Below are positions 24,322-35,847 of a stretch of DNA of 64,000 bases, piece by piece. Where the stretch lies: contig NC_058499.1 in NCBI RefSeq assembly GCF_020382885.2, forward strand, positions 14,307,872 to 14,371,871, written 5' to 3'. A program made the translations under genes and the position numbers. This stretch comes from Scatophagus argus. Taxonomy: Eukaryota > Chordata > Actinopteri > Scatophagidae. The stretch's first letter is position 1; each line of letters opens with the position of its first letter. Below the pieces are notes generated by a model. It was not told the origin of the DNA. It made no database searches and saw nothing but the letters and a program-made list of their open reading frames with translations.

Positions 24322-27300
24322 GGGCTCCCCTCTGTAAATGTGCCATGACATGCTTCAGTAAAATTTTGAATTGTGACTCTGTGGAGAGGTCATTAAGAAT
24401 GTACTAGTGGGATGAAGGCAGCCAACTAAGGAATCTGTGTGCTATTATACAGTATGTCCTCTGCTGATCTGAGATCCAAGAAACTAGATTTACAACAACT
24501 GAGTGCTGATGGAAACCTTCCAGTAGTTTGCTAAGATGATAACATCCAGCGTCACACACTGACCTTATTACACTGTGTAACCATGGTGATCTGATCTCTT
24601 CCTTGTGGTTGTGGTGCATTCTTGACTGCTTAAACCCACGTCAGCACCGTTTCACTCTGTCAGCTCTGAACACGTCACTACTTGAGACTCAGCTGGATGG
24701 GTTGAGAGTTGCCAGTGCACATACCGTGAACTAATGCTGGGCTTTCCTCTGACATTTTGCACTTTCAGTATCCACATCTAACCCACGGTGAAGACAGTTA
24801 TTTGACAACGCAGAAACACTGAACTCAAAATGTATGTAGAGTATGAAACAACGTCAAAAGTTATAGCATTTGTCCATGTGTGGAGCAATTTATCTGGCTG
24901 TCCTTGAGATAAAGTATGCTAGATATTTTGGCTTTTGTCCAGTCTTATCTGTTGTGTCCTGTCAGCTGAAACGTTTGTTCAACAAAGGCCTTGAATTGAT
25001 GGTCCAGTGGAAATCAACCAGGACCACTCGTCATTGTACCTGGTGTTTGTGTAAGTTCTGCTATCTCCCAGATCGGACAGGAAATGATTCCTTTTAGGTC
25101 GATATTCCAGAAAAGCTAAATTAAATTTCTAAACACAAAACTACAGAATTCACTTCGACTGCACGGTTGAACAATTTCCAAACCGTGTTTGGTGGGATGG
25201 CTTGAGAAGCATGTGGTGTTAATGGTATTTGTGTTGCTTAGACAGATGTCAGACTCATCAGTCCAAAACATGCTGATACGGTGGGCACCAAGGACATAAT
25301 GTCTGGCTTAATAAAAGAGGCTTCCTGAGAAGGAAAACAGGCTTTAATTTTTGGATGGAGTTTTAGCATGTGCATGGTCATAGCAAGTCCTACTGTTCAG
25401 TATGTGTCCCCTCTTTTCAGACGATACCTTCTGATCGTTGTGTGCAGTTACGTGTAAGACTACATGTTGGCCATGTTGGGTTCCTAACATACATTTGCCA
25501 TTAGAGTAGCTGATGTGTTTCTGTGACACTTTGTCTTCACTGTAAATTTCACCGTGTATATTTGGGTATTTGAATCTCAAATTGTGTTGCCCTGATTCAT
25601 GTGAAGTCATTGTCTCGGCCCCTTGGTTCTCCTCTTAATTTAGTTTAATCTTGTCCAAACTATAAAAAAATAAATTAAACAATAGGTGACCTTGTATTCT
25701 CTTGGCACTGTCCCCATATCTGGATATGCTGATTTAATACTGCCTGAACTCCCTGATGACAATGAGGGTTTGTATTCATCATGTGGGAGCCTAATTAGTT
25801 TTTTTTGTAATGACCTCAGAACTACGCGTAGCCCCATTGTTGACCGTAAGATGTGGGCAAACTGATGAAAACCTGCTCTCTGTGCTTCTTTTGTTTGGTT
25901 GTAGGATTGTGTCGGAGCAGGATGTGTGAGGGATCCACTCAGCGCCATTAACACATTCAAATCCCCAGGCTTTGTGGAAGGATTCTCTCCATCGCCCCTG
26001 TGTAACTGCATATATTAGCATACCAATGTGGAAATCAAAGCAAAGGCGTCACTTAATTGTTTTCCAGTCTATTCTTTCATGGTGCATTATGTGGGGAATT
26101 ACTTGAAGTAGGTGAGATGCCATTCAACTAATCTCAATTTAAGTAAGCAACCTCTACACAAATGTGTAGAGACATCATTTAGACAAATGTTTGATGCATG
26201 TAGTGTGTTCTCAGAGACGCTGTGCTTTGATAAAGACAGTTTAGTTTCATAAAGGAATCATCAGCACACTATTATGGAATATTTCATCTCATCATTATGT
26301 TTCTAGGTGACCACTCTATCTTTTTCCAGGGAAATACCTTGTCTGTGGTTGCCTGCCAGCTTGCAGGTCTTAACTGTAATTAGAGCCTCATTTCTCTTTT
26401 CATCTGGACTGGCTGGACAGTATGATCGTTGCCAGGCACCTGCAGAGGTGGAAACCAATTACCGGTAGAGGCATGGTGTATCACACCAATATGTCTCCTT
26501 CCCTATGAATGTGTCTGTTTGCCTTTTTCACCTCACTTTCTTTGTTGATCTTTAGCAATTTAAATGGTTTGAAGGATTTATGCAGCCTTTTGGCCATAGT
26601 CATAGGTTCTGAGACCAAATTTTCCATATGAGCCTCTTTGCCAATCTCCTGCGTAGGCTTTGGTTTACATCAGGAGTCATTTTATGAAACTGATGTCATC
26701 ACCACCTCCAAAGAGGGCTCAAATGGGGCTTAAAGGTCAGAGCATTAAAATGCTAAACCTTCTGATGAGTGTGATGCACTGAAGTTGTTCAAGGGTAGCA
26801 GCAGAGAGGAGAAAAATGAGAGGAAATCTATCTAATAAATCTAATGATAGAAACACACACACGCTGTCCAATGTTAGACATGCATTTATTTATTCAGCTT
26901 ATATATTTATTATTTCCTTGTTTTAGGCTTCTAGAATTGCTAATATGTCAGAATAATGTTAATCCAGCGCTCCCTTGTACACAAAATAACAACAGATACA
27001 ATAAAAAAATGAGTGAACATATGTAAACACCAGCTTGGTTTCATTAGAAACAGTTAAAATGTTCTAATAAATTTTAAAAAATGACATTGGGGGAAGGGAA
27101 GGGTCTGGACATCACAGTGCAGAAATAAGTTGAATAAAAAATGAGCAGAGCAATGCCACTGCCTCATCATATCTTCCAGTGTGCCATTACAATCCATTTT
27201 CAGCAGCAGCACACATGTATCTTTTCATACAAATTGGCCTTGTCTTCTGAGGAGCCATCATCATGGTGGAAGTCTGTTCATAGCCACCACTTCTTTTAGT

Positions 27301-27710
27301 TAAGAGAGACCAGGAGGGATAAAGGAAACAATAGTCAAAACGGAAACCACATAACATCTGACAAACAGTGTGATTAACATTGTCTTGTAAGATATCGTCA
27401 AATGAAATGGAATTGCATGGGGATACCCAAGAGATCAGAGAGGATGTGTATCTTCATATAAGAAGATTTGATCTAAGATCTGAACATTCACCAGCACTGA
27501 CTCTCCTCTGGCTTTTTCTCTAAACATGTCAGCAATACTTCAGACTGACTGTTGACTGTCATCATCCAAACAGGTTTGTCAGCTGATTTTTATGGCACTT
27601 GTCCTTCAGTTCCTGGGGGAACATTATTGTTGCCCCATAGACCTGAATGTTTTTACACTTTGTAATCAGTCCTTTGGGATTATAAAGTAGGTTTGTTGTG
27701 CAGCTGTCCT

Positions 27711-27763
<53 letters not shown>
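27711..27763. repeat. Compound (TG)n(AG)n microsatellite
   Basis: About 12 TG units pass directly into about 15 AG units. Confidence 0.97.
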
Positions 27764-27765
<2 letters not shown>

Positions 27766-28042
27766 CGACCTCTCTTGTTTTAGCAACAGTAAATCAATAC
27801 TTTCTCAGAGTAAAACCAAAGCTCATTGTTCAGACTCTGCAGTTTGCTGTTGAGCATTGGATTTTAGGAAGGGGAATCACATGCCTGCAGCTATAGTTTC
27901 AACTGACTTTATGAAGTCCTGGCATTGTCAGAAACATGATATATAAATATAGAAACGTAAATAAACCTTTACGCGCAGAATGCTGATACATCACTGCTCA
28001 TTTTGTGCCGACGCTCTTAAGGAGGACACCTTACTTCAGGCT

Positions 28043-28227
28043 AGAGTGAGAGAGATAGAGAAAGAGGGAGGGAGAGGGACGGAGAGAGAAAGGGGCAGGC
28101 TTTAACATCCATGCACACAACCCAAACCGGAGGACTTGCCACATGCGTCCTCTCCACTCCCTCAACTGCAAGTTGTGTTGCTGTTGCAGCACGCTGGTCT
28201 CTCTCTGTCTCTCTCTCTCTCTCTCTG
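28043..28227. repeat. GA-rich and CT-rich tracts upstream of the flavoprotein ATG
   Basis: A GA-rich stretch at 28043-28095 (gagagagatagagaaagagg and similar) and a CT tract at 28197-28226 flank complex sequence about 100-290 bp before the ATG. Read together they form an imperfect inverted purine/pyrimidine pair in the probable promoter or 5' UTR. Confidence 0.75.
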
Positions 28228-28329
28228 TGAATGCATAGATGATGAGAGGACCTTCGGCTAGTTGATAAGGGAGGACAGAGCTGCTGGCAAAACATCCAGA
28301 CACACTACAGTCTGATTTCTGCTCGCGGT

Positions 28330-31300
28330 ATGGACGGGCTGCAGGCGGAAAACGCTGGAGTTGGCGACATCGGGGAAAACGCGGAGGAGAGGTATCGCGC
28401 CTTAGCCTATGACACTGCTCTGAGCACTTTGGTGGCAGTGGTTGTGTACGTGGTGGTGAAAGTGAGCCTGGACGGCATCAGACAGTGGCGGGCCAGGATC
28501 TCGGTGCTCATCGTGGGGTCTGGACCCGTGGGGCTCACGGCCGCGCTGGTCGCTGTCCGCTCCGGTAAGGTGCTGAAACTGACCGTGCTGGATGAGAGGT
28601 ACCGCACTGCACTGCTCTGCCGGCCCCAGCAGATCGCCCTGGATCCCCGCAGCGTGAAGTTTCTGTTGGGACTCGGCGTGGACTTTGATAACATGGAGGG
28701 CTGCTGGCACAACGAACATTTCTTCACCAGAATAGGTGTGTTTCAGGAGTACCTGCTGAGTATCTTGGAGCAGAAGAAACAGAAGGTGGACGTAAAGGTG
28801 CGGCTGGGGACCAAGGTGAGCCTCCTCACTGATTCCAATATATCATTTCGATCACTTAATGCTCTGTATATAACATGGTACAACTATTACACAACTTCCC
28901 CTTTCAATTTCTCTCATGCAGATGTATCAATGATGCAGAGAGTGCTGATCTGGAAATAATGTGTGATGGTTTTGTAGACAAATGAGAGAGACTCCACCTC
29001 TCTCACCACCTTCTCTTGTAATGACTGTGTTTTCATCTGTCAAAACCTGATCTCGCCTCTCCTAAGAGGGAAGCAGTCAAAGAGGCTGGTGCCACTTCAG
29101 CAGGGGTCTGATAGCTATCAGCAGTGATGGTGATAGAGGTGTCTGTTCACATGTCCAATCAGAAGCCCCAGTCTTCTCAGGCTCTGAACCCCAACAAGGC
29201 AGCTGTGTAATAATGTAGCTCACTCCCTCATTTTCTGACATTTAAGATCCTTTTTGCTCTTAACATGAGCCAGCTTACCCTCCCTGAAACACACAGAACA
29301 CATTTTTCTCACCAAACAGAATTTCATTCAGATTTTATTCTGTAGAGGCAATCATACTTACGTTTGACTTTCTGCAAATCGATTTACTCGTAAACTATTC
29401 CACAATTCTCCCAAAGATTCACCTCACACAACACTGTATAATGTCAGACTGAAAGCGGGCTCATCAGTGCATATAACCTGTTATGTAACCTGACCTCAAA
29501 CCTGAGGAGAAACCTCACTGCAGTTTTAGGCCAGCGGAGAGTAAAAGACACAATTATAGTAAACAAATTACAATACAAACATATTACTGCCTCAAAATAG
29601 AATGGATTTTAAAATGTAAATTTAATTCCTAAGGGTTTAATTACAGATTTCTACAAGGGATTTTTTGAGGGTTCTGACACACCATTTCACAATTTTGATT
29701 TATGGATTATGATAAAATCGCTAGTTTTATCCCAGTTCTGTTTAAAAAAAAACAACCCCACAACTTATGTTTATTTTTCTAAGAGAACAATAACATGAGA
29801 AAACATCCCCAGCCTGACCTCAACTTAGAGACAAAGACACAACCTACTGACACGAAAACCTCAGAGGAATTTCAGTGAGAGAAGCGCTCAATGTGAGCAA
29901 ACAACGATTAAATGTTCAGTGAATATTTGTGTCATGGCTGGGAGCCAGAGACAAGACTTTATTATTGCTCTGTTAAAGTAGAGCTAGACTGTCGCTGTGG
30001 ATGTTGTGACTTTGTTTTTATGCCCCCCCCCCCCTCCCCTGTCCTTGCTGCTATCCAGTGACTCACCAACCTTTGGAGGATGTAAGACAAGGTCAAGAGG
30101 GTCTTTGATCACAACAAACTTCAGTTTCATTTAGACTCAATGCCAAGTTTGCCATTTCATCTTGATTAAACAAGACGTAGTGTTTGATTATTTGTTTATT
30201 TATTTATTTTTACCTTCCTCGCCTGTCTGAGAATGCAAAAGCAGTCTTATAAATTACCTGTTCTCTGCAGTCTAATTTGGATCTCTCAGGTGCTGGGCAG
30301 CCATAGCTCCTGTAAGGCCCTTTTGTTCTCCCTTTCAGCCTGCCCGTCGTTACCCAACTGGCTTTGTCCTGCTCTGTCTCCTTCTCTGCAAAGGCGAGTG
30401 TGTGGTGTTTCACTGAGGGACAGCGATGCATACGCGGGCGTAATAATAAATCTGACTGAAAGACGCGCTGTTGCCAAGAGAAGCTCAGCCTTTGGAACTC
30501 ATTTTGAAAGGCTTCTATGGGCTTACTACAATACAATCCACCTGCATCTTTGATTAGTGAGCAGTCATAAGAGAAGAACTCAGATCTTTTGGTTAAGTAA
30601 AAATAGTAAAAGTTGTAACTAAAAGAAATTTTGGAAGTACTAGCAGTAAAATGTAGTATACATAACAAAATAAACATTAAAGGTACTTAGGTGTCATTGC
30701 TTGCAGAGCTGAAACAATCAATTAGTTGATCAACAGCATCACCTAGTGAGTCAGTTTGCTGTTTATCTTTGTCTTACTTCATAGCAAAGTAAAAATATGT
30801 TTTTAGCAGGCAATAAGGTGATGATCTATTGCAGGCCAAATGATTAATAGATTAGAAATTAATCCGCAGAATAAACAATAAGGAAAATAATTAACATTTG
30901 CACGTAGTGCTGTAATACACCAGTAAATCAGATAATGAAAATTTGATATTGTGGCTGGTTGCAGGCCTACTAACCTGTAAAAAGTCTTTTAAAGTTGCCG
31001 GTTATTGAATTAGCCAAATGCAGTAACATAAACATGGTAATATATTTTATAAGAATTGCGAATGTTTCGTAAGTGAAACATTATTTTACAAATTATGTAA
31101 CAGCTACAGCCACCATTTCAGTGAAGTGAAAAATACAGTTCTTATGCTACACACAGTAAACGTGCTTTGTTATTTCCTCCCCGTGTTGGTAGAGTCACCT
31201 CTTTTTCATTATGAAGCTATGGAAATGTACACATAGTTCCAACATCCAAAGACTATTTTTCCTTGGTTTTTGTTCCTCTCTTGTTTCAGTTTACCGAAGA

Positions 31301-34300
31301 GTACCTGAGGCGGATCCCTCACAATGACTGGCCACGTGTGATCGTGGTGGCCGATGGGTCGTGTGGCGACTCCTGCTCGGTGTTGGGCATCAGCTCTGAC
31401 TACACTGTGGAGTCCTGCCATGCCTATGGCGCTAATGCAACCATAGAGAGACTAGACCAGAGACAGGTCAGGACACACACATGCATGATTCACACACATA
31501 CATGAACATGCACACTACACTAATGGATGCATTCATTCATGTGCTCACACTGAAGCAATAACCAACAGGTTGTTGTTTGTGCAGAGACAGAAGACCGTAG
31601 AAACAGGATATTGCAGGATATTAGAGTGGTGGTGACTTTATTCGGCCTCATAGAGCTGATTTAAGCAAACAGTGATGTGGACCTGCCAGTTGCAGCTCAG
31701 CACAATTCTGCCTGTCATATAAACAACCAGATTTCAGTAGATTGTTGGATCTCTGGCATTTTTTTTGATTTACTTTCCAAATTTGATAAAAGAGCAGCTG
31801 CTGTTGTGATGAAGGCAGGTGATGGTGATGATAAAGTGTGTGATTCATCATGCCCCTCCCCCCCAAGCCAGACTCAAAATCTGTCCCCTGCCAGGTGAAC
31901 ATGATTCAAGATAATCAAAACATCAGCTTTTTTCACATTCTTCTCCAAAGGTCTCCTGACATTATATATTCAGACGGCTTCTTATGACTTATGAAATTAT
32001 GACTCAGTGAGGTCCACAGAAGACTGAATAGATAAACATGGAACACTTAGTTATCACAGAGTAATCACTTCTAAAAATGCACCCACAGGTTAATTCATTC
32101 TCTCAGTTACCGTGTAGTCTTATGTGAGTGCCAGATAAAGAAACGGACAGAACAGATAAGATATTTAGAATCTGCCACAGCACAGACGGCCAGTAAGGGT
32201 TGTCCAGACAAGACTTAACAAACAAACACCACATCCCTGCTGGTGCAGGCATGCAGAGATTCAAACGCTAGGGATTCAAAATGTAGACAAGTGATATTTT
32301 CTGCATCAGTCTGTTCCTCAGCCTGCACCGGTCACCAGACATTAGCCACTGTTGATACTTGTATTGCTCAGGGAGACTGACTTGTGTGGACAAAAGGTTG
32401 CTTTTATGATTATATACAGTGACAATCTGTACAAGAGAGCGGATTCATTTGGAGAAAGAAATAAACAGGTCGAGGTTAAAAGCTTCCTGGCTAATATCAA
32501 CTAATATCTGAACACAAGCGTTGTCTCCCTTGCTTTTTTATACCACCATAACCATTCATATCACGTTCTCTTTAGTGGCTGTGTGGCTGCCTTTTATTGG
32601 CCCTGTTCCTCACTGGCTGTTTCCTGTAGTGATTGAATTTACCTCCCAGGATATGACCGGGTCGACCTACTGTCCGCTCCATCCCCACCCAGTCGGCGCT
32701 CTGTTCCCGGGCTATCTCCCTTGGCTGCGTTAACTGCTGTTTGATTCCACTCGACTGGTTTATGTCATTGAAAAGAAAATTGATCAATTCTGGCTTGAGA
32801 GAACATGGGGAGTCACTGCCAGATTAAACCGCTGAATAAAAATCAAGCCATCCTCAATCTCCAGTGGTGACAACAGCCCCACAGACAAAAAGCCTTTTCA
32901 CCACATACACATTGTGTATGTTAGGAATTAGACTCGTGATGATATCAAGTGTGGCACTAATCTCGTTTCTGGCTCTTGTATATCTCATTACATCTGAAAT
33001 GAACCAGTTTCTCTTCTTTCTTTTAACTTCAGGTACCCACTCCTGAGATCCGTGCCCACAGCCTCTACTTTGACCTGTCTGCTTACGGAGTGGAGGCCCT
33101 CAGAGAGCACCGAAATCCCGCAGCCAAACCTGGCTTCCACCTGAAGATCTATGGCACCTTCAGAAACCGCTACATGGCCCTCGTGTGCCCCGCCTCTGAC
33201 ACCAAGATGGTTCGCTTCCTCAGACACACCGCCAACTCATCTGTGAGCCTCTTGTCCCCTTTAGATAAAAGCTTTGTCAGAGCTTTCAGAGCCTTGCTGA
33301 TGAGGTGTGAACAATATGCAGCTGTGGTAATGAAAGGAAAAGACAGATAATAATAACACCTTGGCTACCTACTTATTCCACTCCTTTCATTCAACAAATG
33401 GCCTTTAACCAAGCCATTGTGGGAGACCATTAGAGTCTGTGTGTGAGTGTATATATTTGTGTGAGCGCATATGCGCTTAAGTCTGTTGACACACTTAAGT
33501 ATGAGTGCGTCTGAGCCAAAGAGAGAGTGAGATGAAGACATGGGAAAAGGGGGAGGAGAGAGTAGACCTCACCAGTGTTTATGTGTGTGTAGAGGCCTTC
33601 TGTGCCCTGCTGTTACACATCAGTGAATAAATGGAGGGCAGATTTTTTTTTCTCCCTGTGCTTAAGCGCAGTTACAACCACTGGGCAGTTTTATTTAAAC
33701 TCTGTAGCTGCTCTAAGAACTGCTCTGATCATGCACAGCCTGTAGCCATAGCCTGTAGCCACAGCATGTAGCGTAGGACACACAGGTATGTAGCAAGACC
33801 ATCCTTAGTGCGCTTGTTGCTATGTGGGTGGCCATTCAGATGCACTGTTACTTGGTAACAGATGACTATACAAGTATGGGTCGAAGAAGAGCAGAGTTGA
33901 GCAGAGAGAAAGAGCGACAGCGGCAGAGCCAGCAAGAACGAGGTTTGTCACTCAATACCTGCAATTACTGTAGAATGGATGAGACGGCACACAGCAAAAG
34001 GAGGGACCAGTGCTTTTCTTCTTTTCTGCATCAACATAAAATGATAATGTTCTTTCGTGAGTCATTGCAGATGGCAAAACAGTCGCTGAATGAAAGAACG
34101 CACCAAAACCTGTCACTTTAGAGGTGTGAGTCTGTCCTGGCCAATAGCTAACACTATTAAAAGACAAAGTTGGACTTAGGGCTATTTAGGGCTATTTATT
34201 AATACGCTGATTTCTTTTCTGGATTGTCCAATTAATTGTTTTGCCTGTGAAATAAAAAAATAATATAAATAAAACCACAATGTTCTAGATCCCAAAAATA

Positions 34301-35847
34301 ACATAAGATATGCAGTTTATTATCATATGGGACAAAGGAAAGCACAAAAGTGTCACATTTAACAACCTGGATAATCAGTTAATCTCTGGCATTTTGTTCA
34401 TAAAATAATTGAAACATTTAATTGTTTAATCAATCAGTTAACTGACTGGTTTGACTATGATTTGAATCAGGTGTGGAATCAGTCAGAATCCATTTCTCCG
34501 TGTCTCTCATCCCCATGTTGATATAAAATTTTACACATGACCAACTTCTCAGCATCATCAAGGCTGCATAAGTCTACTCCCAGTGACTCATTTTAAAAAT
34601 AATTCTTGATGCATTTTGCAGCTTTGTGTTGATTATTGTGTTTTTATACACCATTAAATTTTCACAGTTGCCATTATCCACGGAAAACCATGGGAAGGCT
34701 TCATCATCAAAGAAATTTACAAGAAAAACTCATTTCAAGTAATCATTCTCCTTTCTTTGACACTAAAAAAATGAAAGGCACACACTGTAGTTCACTTTTC
34801 ACACTGTTCAGTTCCATGATCAGGAGCACGATATACTGTAGAGAGGTGACCAAAGCCTGCACGCATGTATGAACGAAATGTGTTCACAAGCAACTCAGTT
34901 TACATCAATCTGAGGTTAAAAATAAGGTGAACTTGACCTTTAACAATGCTCTAAAAAAACATATCACGCACATCTCTCTGTTTTGCTGGCAGATCATGAA
35001 GAACATTTTCCACCAGTCCTTCAATGCCTACAAGACGGACATAGAGCCTCGTCTCAGTGATGTGACGCTCCACCACATGCAGTGCAGCCGCCGTCTCTTT
35101 GAGATTCAGTTGTCACACAGACGCATCAGTGCTGCCTACATCGAGGGGGACAATGTGGCGGTCACTGTGGAGGGGGAGGCAGCACGTGTCCTCAACTTTG
35201 ACACAGGTACACATGGCAGGAGGACATACTTGCCTTTAAACAGAGTACAGTATTCCTAATATGTGCCATCTTTTCTGTCCTTTTCTATTGATGAAGGTGA
35301 GACAGAACAGCAAAGATCCCCATTAGCACAACAGAGATTAGTGAGAATAAGTGATATGGAGAGAAAGAGAGATGTAAGAAGAGAATAAATTATTTTTTAT
35401 GCGTGCAGTATGTGTGTGTTGACGGACGTGTGACTCCTTACTGCACTCGACGGCCTTTCGGCAGACTCTTCTCTGGTTAGTTCTTCATTGCACTCTTCAC
35501 TGCAGAGTTTCTTATGAGCACCATGTTTTCAGGGCTGTGACTGGCTTAAGTTTAATATTTAGTATACATCTCATCATAAGCATATGTTGTGCATTACTGA
35601 GTTAGATTTTATTGATGCATATACAGTATATGATGTCTGTATGTTTCCTCTCCACTTTCGTCCTCCAGGTTGTGGGGTGAATCTAGGTATGAGGGGCCTG
35701 GAGTCAATGGGGACGTTCATTTACCGCACAGCCACCGCTGTGGACCAGAATGATATTCTAGAGGCGCTGTCGGCTAAAATGCAGCACTCCAGACAAGTGG
35801 CTGAGACCTTCAAGCACACAGGCCTGGCTGGATCAATGTATGAATGA
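28330..35847 (+). CDS. Membrane-anchored FAD-dependent monooxygenase-like protein (unnamed)
   Basis: Five exons: 28330-28815 (ATG), 31290-31466, 33033-33242, 34993-35206, 35669-35847 (TGA). All have AG/GT borders and phases fit, giving 421 aa. Residues about 30-48 (TALSTLVAVVVYVVVKVSL) form one hydrophobic membrane segment. A Rossmann FAD-binding motif GSGPVG follows at 63-68, with the second strand ending in TVLDER (85-90). VVADGS at 181-186 matches the DG motif of class A flavoprotein monooxygenases. G363-C-G365-V-N367-L-G369 matches their GxGxNxG ribityl/pyrophosphate loop; the exon 4/5 junction splits the codon for Gly363. The usual GD (GDAxH) motif before that loop is replaced by VLNFDTG. 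The N-terminal third also recalls the MICAL flavin domain in layout. Substrate is unknown; membrane tethering is inferred. I do not recognise a named orthologue and recall none at the human locus. The gene model is strong; catalytic activity is a prediction. Confidence 0.83.
30700..30960. repeat. Decayed interspersed repeat of the 'gattaatcgatta' fish type
   Basis: The phrase gctgaaacaatcaattagtt, followed about 160 bp later by gattaatagattagaaatta and atccgcagaataaac, resembles the ends of a very common teleost repeat carrying gattaatcgattaat-like phrases. Boundaries are approximate and the copy is diverged. Confidence 0.5.
34190..34460. repeat. Second copy of the 'gattaatcgatta' fish repeat
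   Basis: The order of phrases ccaattaattgttttgcc, atgcagtttattatcatatg, ggacaaaggaaagcac and ttgtttaatcaatcagttaa follows the same common teleost repeat, more completely than the copy at 30.7-31 kb. It lies in intron 3 of the flavoprotein gene. Confidence 0.6.

Larger units (their letters stand above)
24322..28329. other. Intergenic region between prpf18 and the flavoprotein gene
   Basis: No coding exon was recognised. Two complex, non-repetitive blocks (about 25680-25960 and 26300-26790) contain TAATTAG/TAATTAGAG-type cores and look unlike surrounding AT-rich filler; they may be conserved non-coding elements. The longest open frame (25640-26011, minus, 123 codons) overlaps the first block and shows no family I know. 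The final 300 bp is GA/CT-rich and precedes the ATG of the flavoprotein gene. Confidence 0.4.
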
